This document shows, in pieces, positions 54,153 to 63,184 of a DNA stretch of 63,184 nt. The stretch spans positions 1-63,184 of the forward strand of contig JAGHDO010000010.1 in assembly GCA_021159885.1 (NCBI GenBank), given 5' to 3'. The position numbers and the translations under genes are program-made. Under the pieces are notes generated by a model that worked only from the letters and a program-made list of their open reading frames with translations, had not been told where the DNA came from and made no database searches. Origin of the DNA: Synergistota bacterium (GTDB taxonomy: Bacteria; Synergistota; GBS-1). How positions within the stretch are numbered: position 1 is the stretch's first letter; every line of letters begins with the position of its first letter.

Positions 54153-54942
54153 TCTTCTCCCCCCTAAACCAGGTTAAAAAACTCTTCCAAAAACCTTCGC
54201 TCCTTTTGGCAAAATAATATCTCTCAAGGATCCTTCTTATGGCTTCATCGCTCAGGTTCCTAACGAGGCGTCCATTCACTGCCAAAGATACCTCTCCTCT
54301 CTCCTCTGAAATCACTATAACCCACGCATCAGTGAGTTCCGTAACTCCTATAGCAGCCCTATGGCGCGTTCCTAATCGCCTATCCAAAACTCTATCAGAA
54401 AGGGGAAGAAAACAACTTGCAGCTATTACCCTGTCTCCCTTTATTATAACCGCACCATCATGTAAAGGACTTTTTGGATTAAAGATCGAGAGGATAAGCT
54501 CAGCCGAAAGCTCCGCATCTATCTTCACGCCTCTTTCCCATATGTCCTTTAGACTGCTTCTGCGTTCAAATACAAGTATCGCTCCTATCTTACTCTCTTT
54601 AAGGGATATAATAGCGACGAAAAGCTCGCTTACAGAATGCACTCCTCTTTCAGAAAAACCGCTTCGGCTACCCCAGAACCCCCCACCAAGCTCCTCAAGA
54701 GCCCTCCTAAGCTCAGGTTGAAAGATAATCGGAATTACTATAAACGACAAGCTTATCACTTTTTCAAGCAGATAGCTTATAGCGTGAAGTCCAAGGGCTT
54801 TCGCTATACCGTTCAGGAGAAATATAAAAAGCAATCCCTTAACGAGCTGAAAAGCCCTCGTTCCTCTCAAGAAAAGTAAAACTCTATATATCAGATAGGC
54901 TATAATCAATATGTCAACTACATCCTGCCATCTAAGAAACAT
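54145..54942 (-). CDS. cdaA: Diadenylate cyclase CdaA
   Basis: Makes c-di-AMP from two ATP. 265 residues: three N-terminal helices (about 10-80), then the DAC domain with LHDGAVIIKGDRV and LGTRHRAAIGVTE, the two catalytic motifs. I start at ATG 54942, MFLRWQDVVDILIIAYL; the frame to 54972 overlaps the TPR gene further. It begins the cdaA-cdaR-glmM block. Confidence 0.95.
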   Translation of the reverse strand: MFLRWQDVVDILIIAYLIYRVLLFLRGTRAFQLVKGLLFIFLLNGIAKALGLHAISYLLEKVISLSFIVIPIIFQPELRRALEELGGGFWGSRSGFSERGVHSVSELFVAIISLKESKIGAILVFERRSSLKDIWERGVKIDAELSAELILSIFNPKSPLHDGAVIIKGDRVIAASCFLPLSDRVLDRRLGTRHRAAIGVTELTDAWVIVISEERGEVSLAVNGRLVRNLSDEAIRRILERYYFAKRSEGFWKSFLTWFRGEKIG

Positions 54943-56407
54943 CGCCTCTATCCCTTCCCCCAAGCTTCTCAACAGCTTCTAAGGCCTCAGCATCTTCCGG
55001 GAAAACTTTTAATACCTTCCTCCACTCCAACAGTGCCTCCTCAATCATTCCTCTTTTCATATATCCCCTCGCAAGAAGTCTGTGAGCCTCAACATGTTCC
55101 GGCCTAAACTTCGGTTCAGATATCGCTGAGGAAGTTCTGGATAGCTTACTTAAAGCCTCGAGGGATTCCTTATCGCCGGGTTTAAGCTCGAGAACGTTTT
55201 TCCAGCACGCTTCAGCATCCCCAAATCTGCCCTGCCTCTGATAGAGCTTTGCAAGCTGTTTCAGAAGATCAACATTTTGAGGATCTTTATGGGAAAGATC
55301 CTCGAGTATCGCAACCGCTCTACCGGCATTTCCCGTTCTTATATAAGAAAGTGATAGTAAAAGCAAAAACTCTTTATCCTCAAACCCCTCCTTCAAAGCC
55401 TCCTCTAAGGTGGACACCGCCTTGCTGAAGCGTTCGATGAAAATATAGCTTTTACTCAAGAGGTAATATAGCTCTCTCGTTTTATATCCCATTTCCCTCG
55501 CTCTCTCAAGGCTTTCCCCTGCCTCCCTATATTCTTCCTTTCTATAATGGTATTTGCCAATCAAAAAGTAAAGCTCTCCCGTCTCGAAACCAAGCTTTTT
55601 AGCCTTATTAGCTTCCTCAAGAACCATATCCCAAGCGTTCTCTTCAGCATAGGCTTTAGCCATTCTGAGATGTAGATCTCCTCTCTCAGGGAGAAATTCA
55701 ACTGCTTTTCTCCACGCCATCAAAGCTTTTACCCAAAGCCCCTTACCAGCATAGGCATCTCCTAAAAAGACATATGCATCTACATCCTGAGGATTAAGCC
55801 TTATAACTTCCTTCCAAGACTCCACGGCACGGGAATAATACCCTTTATCAAGATAGAGTAAGCCAAGATTAACCCGTGCACCAAGATGATCGGGATTTAT
55901 TCTGATCGCTTCCTCAAGCTTCTCTATCGCTTCATCTATAAGTCCCTGCTTTAGAAGCACCACCGCGAGATCGTTATAAGCATCTGAATTGCGCGGGCTG
56001 ATCTCTATAACTCTTCTATAACAAGATATGGCCTCTTCAGTATTTCCCATCTCGTCATAAAGATAGCCAAGATTCCACCAAGCTCTATCAAAATCAGGCT
56101 TAAGCTCAACTGCCTTTTTAAGCTCTCGCATTGCCTCAGTTCTTCTGTTAAGAGCTATCAGTATCTCTCCCAAAAGATTCCTCGCTTCCACGAAATATGG
56201 ATCCACGAAGACTGCCTTCTCCGCTTCCTTTTTAGCTTCCTCAATATTACCAAGCTTTAAAAGCACAAGCCCCATCTTATACCTATACTCGCTGTTTTGC
56301 GGCTCGAGTCTGACAAGCTTCCTCCCCACCGAAGCCGCTTTAGCCCAATCCCCCGCATTAAGGGCTTCCTGAAACTCACGCTTAAGCTCTTCGGTTCCCT
56401 CCGCCAC
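54932..56407 (-). CDS. Tetratricopeptide repeat protein
   Basis: Soluble protein of 491 residues made almost wholly of TPR units, about 13 of 34 residues. Clear copies are AWWNLGYLYDEMGNTEEAISCYRRVIEISP and DAYNDLAVVLLKQGLIDEAIEKLEEA (each longer than quoted here in full repeat). No signal peptide is seen. Such proteins are scaffolds; its partner is unknown. It overlaps cdaA by about 11 bases and the upstream gene by 26, so it is co-transcribed with both. Confidence 0.85.
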   Translation of the reverse strand: MAEGTEELKREFQEALNAGDWAKAASVGRKLVRLEPQNSEYRYKMGLVLLKLGNIEEAKKEAEKAVFVDPYFVEARNLLGEILIALNRRTEAMRELKKAVELKPDFDRAWWNLGYLYDEMGNTEEAISCYRRVIEISPRNSDAYNDLAVVLLKQGLIDEAIEKLEEAIRINPDHLGARVNLGLLYLDKGYYSRAVESWKEVIRLNPQDVDAYVFLGDAYAGKGLWVKALMAWRKAVEFLPERGDLHLRMAKAYAEENAWDMVLEEANKAKKLGFETGELYFLIGKYHYRKEEYREAGESLERAREMGYKTRELYYLLSKSYIFIERFSKAVSTLEEALKEGFEDKEFLLLLSLSYIRTGNAGRAVAILEDLSHKDPQNVDLLKQLAKLYQRQGRFGDAEACWKNVLELKPGDKESLEALSKLSRTSSAISEPKFRPEHVEAHRLLARGYMKRGMIEEALLEWRKVLKVFPEDAEALEAVEKLGGRDRGDVS

Positions 56408-56807
56408 GCTCTTTCCCCTCCGAAAGAATAGACTCCAAAATTCGAGCTTCCCAAGGCGTTAGATATAGCCTCCTCCCCTTGTGCCCCCACCAGAGCTCGA
56501 AAACCTCCATTCCTTTCCTCTTATCCTGATATCTCTCCACTCTCGTAAGCTCTGAGAAGGGAAGAAACTCCGTGAGCTTGATGAAAGCAAAATACCTTTT
56601 TATAACAAGCATGCCCTTTTCCCCTATCTCGAATTCCGTCCAGCTACCACTAACCAAAAGAAAAAGAACACCAACTATTACTGCAAGAGGGCTTGCTATA
56701 CGCAAGCCCTCTACTATTCCCATGGCACCGATGAGAGCCATGGCTATAGCCACCACGCGGTTATACCGGCGTGGTGGCTTAACCTTAAGATATGGTGAGC
56801 TCCTCAT
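56382..56807 (-). CDS. Small membrane protein, bacterial PH-domain-like
   Basis: Product of 141 residues with two close N-terminal helices (AIAMALIGAMGIVEGL, then AVIVGVLFLLVSGSW) and a soluble C-terminal region (FEIGEKGMLVIKRYFAFIKLTEFLPFSELTRVERYQ) that resembles YcxB-like or bPH domains in layout. No function assigned. The ATG at 56807 has no clear ribosome site and overlaps the end of nhaC, so it is probably translated by coupling. Confidence 0.6.
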   Translation of the reverse strand: MRSSPYLKVKPPRRYNRVVAIAMALIGAMGIVEGLRIASPLAVIVGVLFLLVSGSWTEFEIGEKGMLVIKRYFAFIKLTEFLPFSELTRVERYQDKRKGMEVFELWWGHKGRRLYLTPWEARILESILSEGKERGGGNRRA

Positions 56808-58395
56808 CAGGTTTAAAGTCAACCCCAAGCGTCTTAAAGTCCGTGGGTTTACCGATAAGCCTAACTATAACGAAGAGCACAAGCCATATAATAAGAAGGC
56901 TGAGTCCGGGATTCCAGCCATAACCAGCAGGAATGTATCCAAATACGGCAGCGACAACCGCCGCTGTAACAGCGTAAGGTATCTGAGTATTAACGTGATC
57001 CATGTGATCACACGCTGAAGCCATGGAGGACATTATCGTCGTATCTGAAATCGGTGAGCAGTGATCTCCGAAAACCGCACCGGTGAAGACCGCGCCTATC
57101 GTGGCTATCATCGGGGCATGAAGAGCGTGAGCGAGTGGTATGGCAAGGGGCATAAGAATACCGGAAGTTCCCCATGAAGTTCCAGTAGCGAACGAAACGA
57201 AAACGGCAACTATGAACACTACAAGGGGGACATAATGAGGTGAAAGTATATTCTTGGTAACCCCTATGATATAATCAGCGGTTTTCATATCATCACAAAC
57301 GCCCTTTATAGCCCATGCAAGCGTTAATATCATCATGGCAATAACCAAGCTTTTTGCACCATCAACCCAGGCTTCAAAAGCCTCAGAAAGCGTAAGAATA
57401 CGTTGGAACAATACTAGAAGTATGGCAACAGCAGATGACGCAAATGAAGCCCATATCAGGACTATGGATGAATCAGCATCCCCTATAGCCTCTCGTATAC
57501 CCGCGAGAGTGAAGGGCTTTTCCGGACCTCCGCCGTTATACCACAACCCAACGAATGTCACAATTATCATGGTAAGAATCGGTATCCAAGCGTTCATAGC
57601 TCTTAAAGGCTTGCCTTCAGGAATGGTAAGCTTAGTTAACTCAGAAGAAGCCAAAGGTCTTGCCCCATCTCTCAAAACCTTACCCGTGGTTCTCGCTCTA
57701 ACCTCAGCATGATACATAGGCCCATAGTCCCTCAGAAGCAGAGCGATGATAAGTACGAGAACTACTGCAGCCAAGGAGTAAAATCTGTAAGGAATGCTCT
57801 GCAAGAAAACGAGATAAATGTTCTGCTTAATATGAAGCTTCTCAAACGCCTTCTGAATTAAGCCCATCTCGTATCCTATCCATGTGGATATTATCGCCCA
57901 GCTTGCAACCGGCGCTGCAGTTGAATCAACTATGTAAGAAAGCTTCTCTCTGGAAACTCTCAAGCTATCCGTAAGGGGCCTCATGGTGTTACCGACGATA
58001 AGAGTATTGGCATAATCATCAAAGAATATAATGAGACCCAACAACCAGGAGAAAAACTGCGCTCCCCTCGGAGTCTTTGCCCTCTTAGCCAGCCCCCTCG
58101 CTATAGCCAGTGAGCCACCGCTTCTGCTTACCACTCCCACCATTCCTGCGAGAGCCATTGAGAAAATTATAACCGCCATATCCCAAGTATCTCCATCTTT
58201 GGGAACCAGCGCCCTCAGAACGTAGTGATCGAAAACGGATAGGAATCCGCTCCAAGGATTCCAATGAGCCAAGATCGTCGCGCCTACCCATATCCCCATA
58301 AAGAGGGAAAACAGGACTTCCCTCGTTAGAAAACAGAGAACGATGGCGAGGATCGGTGGCACGAGGGACAAGGCACCAAAAGCATGCCCTTCCAT
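56785..58395 (-). CDS. nhaC: NhaC-family Na+/H+ antiporter
   Basis: Secondary transporter of 536 residues and about 12 helices. Family features are FDDYANTLIVGNTMRPLTD, DSTAAPVASWAIISTWIGYEMGL, FATGTSWGTSGILMPLA and VFGDHCSPISDTTIMSSMAS. NhaC relatives exchange Na+ for H+, some exchange lactate or malate. ATG 58395 lies seven bases after GGGGGTG. Confidence 0.92.
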   Translation of the reverse strand: MEGHAFGALSLVPPILAIVLCFLTREVLFSLFMGIWVGATILAHWNPWSGFLSVFDHYVLRALVPKDGDTWDMAVIIFSMALAGMVGVVSRSGGSLAIARGLAKRAKTPRGAQFFSWLLGLIIFFDDYANTLIVGNTMRPLTDSLRVSREKLSYIVDSTAAPVASWAIISTWIGYEMGLIQKAFEKLHIKQNIYLVFLQSIPYRFYSLAAVVLVLIIALLLRDYGPMYHAEVRARTTGKVLRDGARPLASSELTKLTIPEGKPLRAMNAWIPILTMIIVTFVGLWYNGGGPEKPFTLAGIREAIGDADSSIVLIWASFASSAVAILLVLFQRILTLSEAFEAWVDGAKSLVIAMMILTLAWAIKGVCDDMKTADYIIGVTKNILSPHYVPLVVFIVAVFVSFATGTSWGTSGILMPLAIPLAHALHAPMIATIGAVFTGAVFGDHCSPISDTTIMSSMASACDHMDHVNTQIPYAVTAAVVAAVFGYIPAGYGWNPGLSLLIIWLVLFVIVRLIGKPTDFKTLGVDFKPDEELTIS

Positions 58396-58426
58396 ACGCT
58401 AACACCCCCTATGCTTTTAAGAAGTT

Positions 58427-58451
58427 AAGCCCCTGATATCCTCAGGGGCTT
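58427..58451 (-). terminator. Hairpin at the end of the racemase gene
   Basis: AAGCCCCTGA (58427-58436) pairs with TCAGGGGCTT (58442-58451), loop 5 nt, including the stop codon of the racemase gene. The minus-strand tail AACTTCTTAAAAG is weakly U-rich. It probably separates the racemase-argF-apgM unit from nhaC. Confidence 0.6.
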
Positions 58452-59512
58452 ATAAAAGCCTTCTTAACATATGGAGATGAGGAAGCAAGCATCATCGCTC
58501 CGTAACCTAACCCAAATGGAACTATGTCTCCCACCTTAAGCGGGGAAACAGCATCAGTTACGTCAAGAATAGTATGATCGCTTGATCCCCCTAAAACCTC
58601 CACTCCGTCTATCAGGGGAAAGAGCATGTTCACCATAACGTCATGCTTACCGAGGGCTACTATAGCTCGCTTCCGTAACCCCTTATCCACAAACTCGGGC
58701 TTTCTCCCAAAACCATCCACTCCTCTTTTCCCTATAGGAACGGAAGGTTTTACCTTTAGCTCTATTATCTCCGCCTTGAGAACAAAGGTATCCTGACGCA
58801 AATACGGTATTACTCTCCCTCTTGATGTATCCTTACCGAGGAGAATAGCCTCACCTATTCTCAGCTGATTAACTCCATCCGGAATTTCATTATCCTCAAC
58901 AAGAGGAAGTGTTACCGATCCTCCCATCGAAACCACGGGAATATCAAAACCTGTGTATTCTCTCGCGAAGCGAGCATAATCCACGAGAGCACTTGCAACT
59001 TCTGGCGTCGGGATTACTCCACCAAAGCACCCCAAGTTGGTACCTAACCCCCATAGCTCTATATACTTAAGATCTCTAATAGTATCCAGATAGGAAATAA
59101 GATTTGAGGGCCATATCCCCTCCCTCAAATCACCCATATCTACCATTAATATTATCCTATATCTCTTTCCAGTCTTCTCAGCTTCCCAATTTATAGCCTT
59201 TATAGTGCTTATTTCGCTTACCAAGCATATATCTGCAAGTTCGACCAGCTCTTTGATCTCCGAAAGCATGGGAATCCTTATCAGCATGATGGGACATTTT
59301 ATCCCCGCGTTCCTCAGCTTTCTTACATTATCAATTCTCGCATCAGCGAGGATCCTAACACCACCATCAAGCATAGCCTTAGCTACTTCGGGAAAGGCGG
59401 TACATCCCTTAACTACACCAACTACATCTATTCCACGTCTGCCACATAAATCTATCAGCTTTTCAGCATTTTCCCTAATCCTCTCAAGGTATATTTCCAA
59501 GAGTGGATACAT
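58442..59512 (-). CDS. orr: Alanine-racemase-like PLP enzyme, ornithine racemase family
   Basis: PLP enzyme with alanine-racemase N-terminal barrel, 356 residues. The PLP lysine is in VVGVVKGCTAFPEV near residue 35; GLGTNLGCFGGVIPTPE, VSMGGSVTLPLV and GEAILLGKDTSRG are typical of the Orr/YhfX-like clade. The gene next to it, argF, makes or uses ornithine, supporting ornithine as substrate. ATG 59512 is preferred; a TTG at 59518 overlaps the argF stop. Confidence 0.82.
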   Translation of the reverse strand: MYPLLEIYLERIRENAEKLIDLCGRRGIDVVGVVKGCTAFPEVAKAMLDGGVRILADARIDNVRKLRNAGIKCPIMLIRIPMLSEIKELVELADICLVSEISTIKAINWEAEKTGKRYRIILMVDMGDLREGIWPSNLISYLDTIRDLKYIELWGLGTNLGCFGGVIPTPEVASALVDYARFAREYTGFDIPVVSMGGSVTLPLVEDNEIPDGVNQLRIGEAILLGKDTSRGRVIPYLRQDTFVLKAEIIELKVKPSVPIGKRGVDGFGRKPEFVDKGLRKRAIVALGKHDVMVNMLFPLIDGVEVLGGSSDHTILDVTDAVSPLKVGDIVPFGLGYGAMMLASSSPYVKKAFISP

Positions 59513-59514
59513 CT

Positions 59515-60456
59515 TCAAACCACTAAAGCTAATATCGCCTTATGAGCGTGCAACCTGTTTTCCGCCTCATCAAATACGACAGAATGTGGCCCATCTATAA
59601 CGTCATCAGTTATTTCCTCACCTCTGTGAGCCGGCAAGCAGTGCATCACTATAACATCGTCTTTAGCGAGAGAGAGAAGGTTCGAATCCACCTTGTAAGG
59701 CTCAAATATCTCTAATCTCTTTTCTCTCTCCGCTTCTTGCCCCATGCTTGTCCATACATCTGTGTATATTACATCCGCTCCTCTAACTCCCTCTTTAGGA
59801 TCTTTTACCACCTCTATCTTAGAACCGCTTCTTCTGGCAAATTCTTTCGCTTTTTCAAGAACCTCACTATCAGGATGATACCCCTCAGGAGCACATATCG
59901 TTATATCCATTCCCACTATCGTAGCTCCATATAAAAGAGAGTGAGCCATATTATTGGCTCCATCCCCAACGAAGACAAGCTTTACCCCCTCAAACTTGCC
60001 CTTCTTTTCCCATATAGTCAGAAGATCCGCTAAGACCTGCGTTGGATGATACTTATCTGAAAGCCCATTTATCACCGGAACAGAGGAATATTTTGCCAGC
60101 TCCTCAACCGTGGAATGAGCATACACTCTCGCCATAATACAGTCAACATATCTCGATAAAACCCTTGCGGTATCCGCTATCGTTTCTCCTCTTCCGAGCT
60201 GAAGATCATTTCTGCTCAAATAAAGCGCATGGCCTCCAAGCTGAACCATGGCAACCTCAAAGGAAACCCTCGTCCTCGTTGAAGGCTTCTCAAATATCAT
60301 CCCCAAGGATTTTCCCTTAAGCAAAGGCGGGAACTCTCCTCTTTTAGCCTTGAGCTTAAGATCCTTAGCCGTTTCAAGAAGGGTCTCAAGCTCTTCTCTC
60401 GTGAAATCCGCAAGCGTAAGGAAATGCCTTCCTTTAAGATCACAAACCATTTTCAT
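59515..60456 (-). CDS. argF: Ornithine carbamoyltransferase
   Basis: Forms citrulline from ornithine and carbamoyl phosphate, or runs in reverse in arginine catabolism. 313 residues. The carbamoyl-phosphate loop is [15 protein letters not shown], and the ornithine motif is [12 protein letters not shown]. The ATG at 60456 follows AAAGGGGG closely; the frame to 60471 overlaps the upstream stop. Anabolic and catabolic forms cannot be told apart by reading. Confidence 0.95.
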   Translation of the reverse strand: MKMVCDLKGRHFLTLADFTREELETLLETAKDLKLKAKRGEFPPLLKGKSLGMIFEKPSTRTRVSFEVAMVQLGGHALYLSRNDLQLGRGETIADTARVLSRYVDCIMARVYAHSTVEELAKYSSVPVINGLSDKYHPTQVLADLLTIWEKKGKFEGVKLVFVGDGANNMAHSLLYGATIVGMDITICAPEGYHPDSEVLEKAKEFARRSGSKIEVVKDPKEGVRGADVIYTDVWTSMGQEAEREKRLEIFEPYKVDSNLLSLAKDDVIVMHCLPAHRGEEITDDVIDGPHSVVFDEAENRLHAHKAILALVV

Positions 60457-60467
60457 CAGTCCCCCTT

Positions 60468-61676
60468 TCACGCCCCATATTTCTTTAACCTCAAGGCGTT
60501 AGCCAAAACCAGCGCCATAAGATCCACGCCATATATAATGCCCAAGCTTCCCTTAAGACATTCTCTTTCTCCGAACGAAGCTATCCTGCTTGGTCTAACG
60601 TACGGAGACCAGAGAAGAACGGGTACCGGATGCCAGCTGTGAGACTTAAGCAAGGAGGGGGTAGAATGATCTCCGGTTATAACGAGAACATCCGGCTTAG
60701 CTTCAAGCAAGATCGGGAGTGCCCTATCGACCTTCTCTATCACCTCTACCTTCTTCTCAAAGTTCCCATCTTCCCCGTAAGAGTCGCTTTTCTTTATATG
60801 TATGTAGAAGAAATCATATTTTTCTCTATTTTCTTTAACCACCTCAAAAGCGTGCTCCGGATCGGGCCCCGATTCCAAAGGCTCCATACCAACGAGCTGA
60901 GCCACTCCTCTGTACATAGGATAGTGAGCGATAGCAACGCACTTCAAGCCATAAAGCTCCTCCATCGTGGGTATATCAGGCGGAAGTGAAAATCCCCGAA
61001 GAAGAACGGTATTAGCCGGCTCTTCTCCCTTTAAAACCTCGGTAGCCATTTCTATAAACTTGTTAACAACGTTTTGAGCCCTCTCTGCTTCCGGCGAGAG
61101 AGCTTTAGCCTTCTGAGGAGGCAAGCCATTCTTCTGTGGGTCTGCATCAGTAAGCTTGTCCGAGAGCCCCTTTCCCCTGAATACCGCAACAAATCTATGT
61201 TCCATACCTGGGTAAAGATAAACCGAAACGCCGTCTATTTCCTTTATCCCCTGAGAAAGCTTGGCTGTAAGCTTCCTGTTAAGCTCGGTAGGTATCCTAC
61301 CTGCACGCCTGTCAACTATAACGCCATCTTTAAGCGTAGCGTAATTTCCCCTACAGGTTAAATCCCCCTTTTTCACATCTGCTCCAACTCCAAGAGCCTC
61401 AAGAATTCCTCTACCTATGTCGTATCTTATGGGATCATACCCGAATAGAGCGAGATGCCCTGCTCCGCTACCTGGCGTAATACCCGGCATAACCGGATAA
61501 TGAAGTCCACAAGCAGACTTATAGGCAAGCTCATCCATATTTGGCGTTGAAGCTGCTTCAAGCTCCGTTTCATCTCTATTCATGGGAACGCCGCCAAGCC
61601 CATCTATCACGAGAAAGAATATCTTCGTTTCCATATCCCTTACAATCAGCTCTCTTAAAAGCTCCTCTCTCTTCAA
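60468..61676 (-). CDS. apgM: 2,3-bisphosphoglycerate-independent phosphoglycerate mutase, archaeal type
   Basis: Glycolytic mutase of the alkaline-phosphatase superfamily, about 402 residues. Marks are [44 protein letters not shown] (catalytic serine region) and [25 protein letters not shown] (metal site). It is shorter than classical bacterial GpmI. TTG 61676 follows GGGGGTGA by five bases; GTG 61685 and TTG 61691 overlap that site. Confidence 0.92.
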   Translation of the reverse strand: MKREELLRELIVRDMETKIFFLVIDGLGGVPMNRDETELEAASTPNMDELAYKSACGLHYPVMPGITPGSGAGHLALFGYDPIRYDIGRGILEALGVGADVKKGDLTCRGNYATLKDGVIVDRRAGRIPTELNRKLTAKLSQGIKEIDGVSVYLYPGMEHRFVAVFRGKGLSDKLTDADPQKNGLPPQKAKALSPEAERAQNVVNKFIEMATEVLKGEEPANTVLLRGFSLPPDIPTMEELYGLKCVAIAHYPMYRGVAQLVGMEPLESGPDPEHAFEVVKENREKYDFFYIHIKKSDSYGEDGNFEKKVEVIEKVDRALPILLEAKPDVLVITGDHSTPSLLKSHSWHPVPVLLWSPYVRPSRIASFGERECLKGSLGIIYGVDLMALVLANALRLKKYGA

Positions 61677-61706
61677 GCTCGTCACCCCCAAAAGATATTT
61701 TTCAAG

Positions 61707-63184
61707 TTATCTTCTCTCCTCCTCCTGCTCTCTTTGAGCTTCCTCGATTATCCTCTTTGCTATATCGGGTGGAACTTCCTCATAGTGGGAAAACTTCATC
61801 CTAAAGGTGCCTCTGCCCGAAGTTATGGAACGCAGGGTTATGGCATATCTGGACATCTCCGCCATAGGTACAAGAGCCTTAACAACCTGAAGCCTCCCCT
61901 TAGCCTCTATTCCAAGAATCCTCCCCCTCCTGCTATTAAGGTCTCCCATAACATCTCCGAGATACTCCTCTGGAACGGTAACTTCAACCTCCATTATGGG
62001 CTCTAAAAGAACAGGATTAGCTTCCGCTATACCCTTCTTAAAGGAAAGAGAAGCCGCTATTTTAAAAGCCATTTCGGATGAGTCTACCTCGTGATACTTC
62101 CCATCGTATAGCGTAGCCTTAAAATCTACCGTTGGATAACCAGCTAAAACTCCCTTCTGCATTGCCTCACGGAGTCCCTTCTCAACCGCCGGGATGTATT
62201 GCTTTGGCACAACCCCTCCAACGATCCTATCAGCAAACTCAAAGCCGCTTCCTCTGGGCAAAGGCTCATACTCTATCCAAACCCAACCATACTGCCCACG
62301 TCCACCGCTTTGCTTCACATATTTACCCTCGGCTTTGGATCTTCCCTTTATAGTCTCCCTGTAGGGTATCTTTGGCATTCTTACATTCAAGTCAACATTA
62401 TACCTGCTTTTCATTCTCTCTATAGCAACCTCAAGGTGAATATCACCCATACCCGCAATAATCGTATCTCCAGTCTCGGTATTCTTATAAGCCTTAAATG
62501 TAGGATCAGCTTCCATGAGCCTCTGAAGGGCATTGCTCAAGCGATCCTCATCCCCCTTCGTCTTTGGCTCTATAGCAAGCGAGTAAACCGGATCAGGGAA
62601 CTCAACAGCCGGAAAGACAATAGGAGAATCTTTAGCACATAAAGTATCCCCAAAACCACTAACCTTTGGCTTGGCTATAACAACGATATCACCTGCAATT
62701 GCTTTATCAGCCTTGGTGAGAGATTTACCCATAGGATAGGATAAATTGCTCAACCTCTCCTCATCCCCCTTGGAAGAATTCAAAACGGTTGCATCTGCTG
62801 AAGCCTCCCCCGACCAAACTCTAAGATAGACGAGCTTCCCAACGTATGGATCCAATGCAACCTTAAAAGCCCAAGCGGAAAAGGGCTCGGAGATATCGGG
62901 CTTTCTTTCCAGTTCTTCACCGGTTTCGGGATGCTTACCTTTAACAGGGGGTCTGTCCGTAGGAGAAGGAAGGAGATCCACGATATAATCCATCAGCTGC
63001 TTTACGCCTATATTCTCAGAAGCTGATCCAGGCAAAACGGGAATGAGCTCCCCGCTTATAACCGCTTTTCTCATCGCTTTTATAATCTCATCGGGAGGTA
63101 TTTCCTCACCGTTAAGATACCTTTCCATGAGTTCCTCATCCGTCTCCACTATCTTCTCTATGAGCTTTTCTCTCGCCTCTGCAA
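61707..63184 (-). CDS. fusA: Elongation factor G-like GTPase, 3' part only (runs off the window)
   Basis: C-terminal two thirds of an EF-G. The frame is open to the last base; upstream of the GTG at 63149 it still reads AEAREKLIEKIV, normal EF-G sequence, so the apparent start is internal. Present are the end of the G domain, domain II (SEPFSAWAFKVALDPYVGKL), domain III (GMGDIHLEVAIERMKSRY), domain IV (SGGRGQYG) and domain V (DLNSRRGRILG). Wording such as FPAVEFPDPVYSLAIEPKTKGDEDRL resembles the EF-G2 class, so it may be a paralogue of the main factor. Confidence 0.9.
   Translation of the reverse strand, partial: AEAREKLIEKIVETDEELMERYLNGEEIPPDEIIKAMRKAVISGELIPVLPGSASENIGVKQLMDYIVDLLPSPTDRPPVKGKHPETGEELERKPDISEPFSAWAFKVALDPYVGKLVYLRVWSGEASADATVLNSSKGDEERLSNLSYPMGKSLTKADKAIAGDIVVIAKPKVSGFGDTLCAKDSPIVFPAVEFPDPVYSLAIEPKTKGDEDRLSNALQRLMEADPTFKAYKNTETGDTIIAGMGDIHLEVAIERMKSRYNVDLNVRMPKIPYRETIKGRSKAEGKYVKQSGGRGQYGWVWIEYEPLPRGSGFEFADRIVGGVVPKQYIPAVEKGLREAMQKGVLAGYPTVDFKATLYDGKYHEVDSSEMAFKIAASLSFKKGIAEANPVLLEPIMEVEVTVPEEYLGDVMGDLNSRRGRILGIEAKGRLQVVKALVPMAEMSRYAITLRSITSGRGTFRMKFSHYEEVPPDIAKRIIEEAQREQEEERR

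Noticed and set aside
56749-56780. Terminator hairpin (GCCACCACGC with GCGTGGTGGC) after nhaC
   Set aside because: It lies within the coding region of the small membrane protein and has no U-tract.
61707-63149. N-terminally truncated EF-G starting at GTG 63149
   Set aside because: The frame continues with normal EF-G sequence to the last base, so the gene is cut only by the window edge.
1-63184. CRISPR arrays, complete insertion sequences, tRNA or rRNA genes
   Set aside because: No regularly spaced repeats, no transposase motifs and no cloverleaf or rRNA-like sequence were noticed in any gap; all intergenic gaps are under 200 bp.

Overview
The window comes from a bacterium, probably an anaerobic, amino-acid- and organic-acid-fermenting thermophile. 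MurJ, GlmM, CdaA/CdaR and consensus sigma70-type promoters (TTGACA, 17 bp, TATAAT) are bacterial. Several genes have a strong archaeal or thermophile flavour: a complete 14-gene membrane-bound hydrogenase (Mbh) cluster in Pyrococcus-like order, a four-subunit 2-oxoacid:ferredoxin oxidoreductase, an archaeal-type phosphoglycerate mutase, a TtuA-type tRNA thiolase and an archaeal-type KaiC-like ATPase with its usual helix-turn-helix partner. Rich use of AGA/AGG/ATA codons, strong GGAGG ribosome sites and many TTG/GTG starts fit a Synergistota-, Thermotogota- or Atribacterota-like organism. The phylum is an inference and cannot be fixed from this window. No rRNA, tRNA, CRISPR array or complete insertion sequence was seen.

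Layout. 100-3626 (-): murJ, ktrB, ktrA. 3662-4111 (+): hydrogenase maturation protease. 4098-12112 (-): mbhA to mbhN, a Mrp-type Na+/H+ antiporter module fused genetically to a NiFe hydrogenase that takes electrons from ferredoxin. 12166-17195 (-): a carbohydrate-type ABC importer plus a PhzF-family enzyme. 17374-18099 (+): a small cytoplasmic globin-fold/chemoreceptor-tip protein. 18070-24109 (-): a branched-chain-amino-acid ABC importer followed by a two-subunit class I fumarase/tartrate dehydratase. 24170-27143 (-): 2-oxoacid:ferredoxin oxidoreductase. 27219-35489 (-): a lactate operon (GntR regulator, EtfB, EtfA, FAD lactate dehydrogenase, lactate permease, a Yip1-like membrane protein, LarA-family protein, histidine phosphatase). 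35626-37331 (+): secreted metallo-beta-lactamase-fold protein and ttuA. 37357-38754 (-): class III aminotransferase. 38939-41732 (+): TRAP transporter. 41784-45753 (-): MBL-fold protein, APC permease, and ilvD from its own promoter. 45869-48824 (+): chemoreceptor, KaiC-like ATPase and HTH protein. 48821-58395 (-): NhaC, a PH-like membrane protein, TPR protein, cdaA, cdaR, glmM, trkA and a trkH split in two frames. 58442-63184 (-): ornithine-racemase-like enzyme, argF, apgM and the 3' part of an EF-G gene cut by the window edge.

How the genes fit together. Imported amino acids and organic acids would be oxidised to acyl-CoA by the ferredoxin oxidoreductase. The reduced ferredoxin would be reoxidised by Mbh, giving H2 and an ion gradient. 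The lactate operon resembles the electron-confurcating lactate dehydrogenase operon of acetogens, which would draw on the same ferredoxin pool. The c-di-AMP genes (cdaA-cdaR-glmM) are followed directly by Trk potassium-uptake genes, which are known c-di-AMP targets.

Points worth a second look are: the chemoreceptor-KaiC-HTH locus; the globin-like sensor that seems to lack the haem ligand and most of the chemoreceptor stalk; three genes whose only plausible starts are CTG or ATT behind good Shine-Dalgarno sites; trkH split precisely at a GTGA junction; and a repeated pattern of a stem-loop between the binding-protein gene and the permease genes in three unrelated importers.
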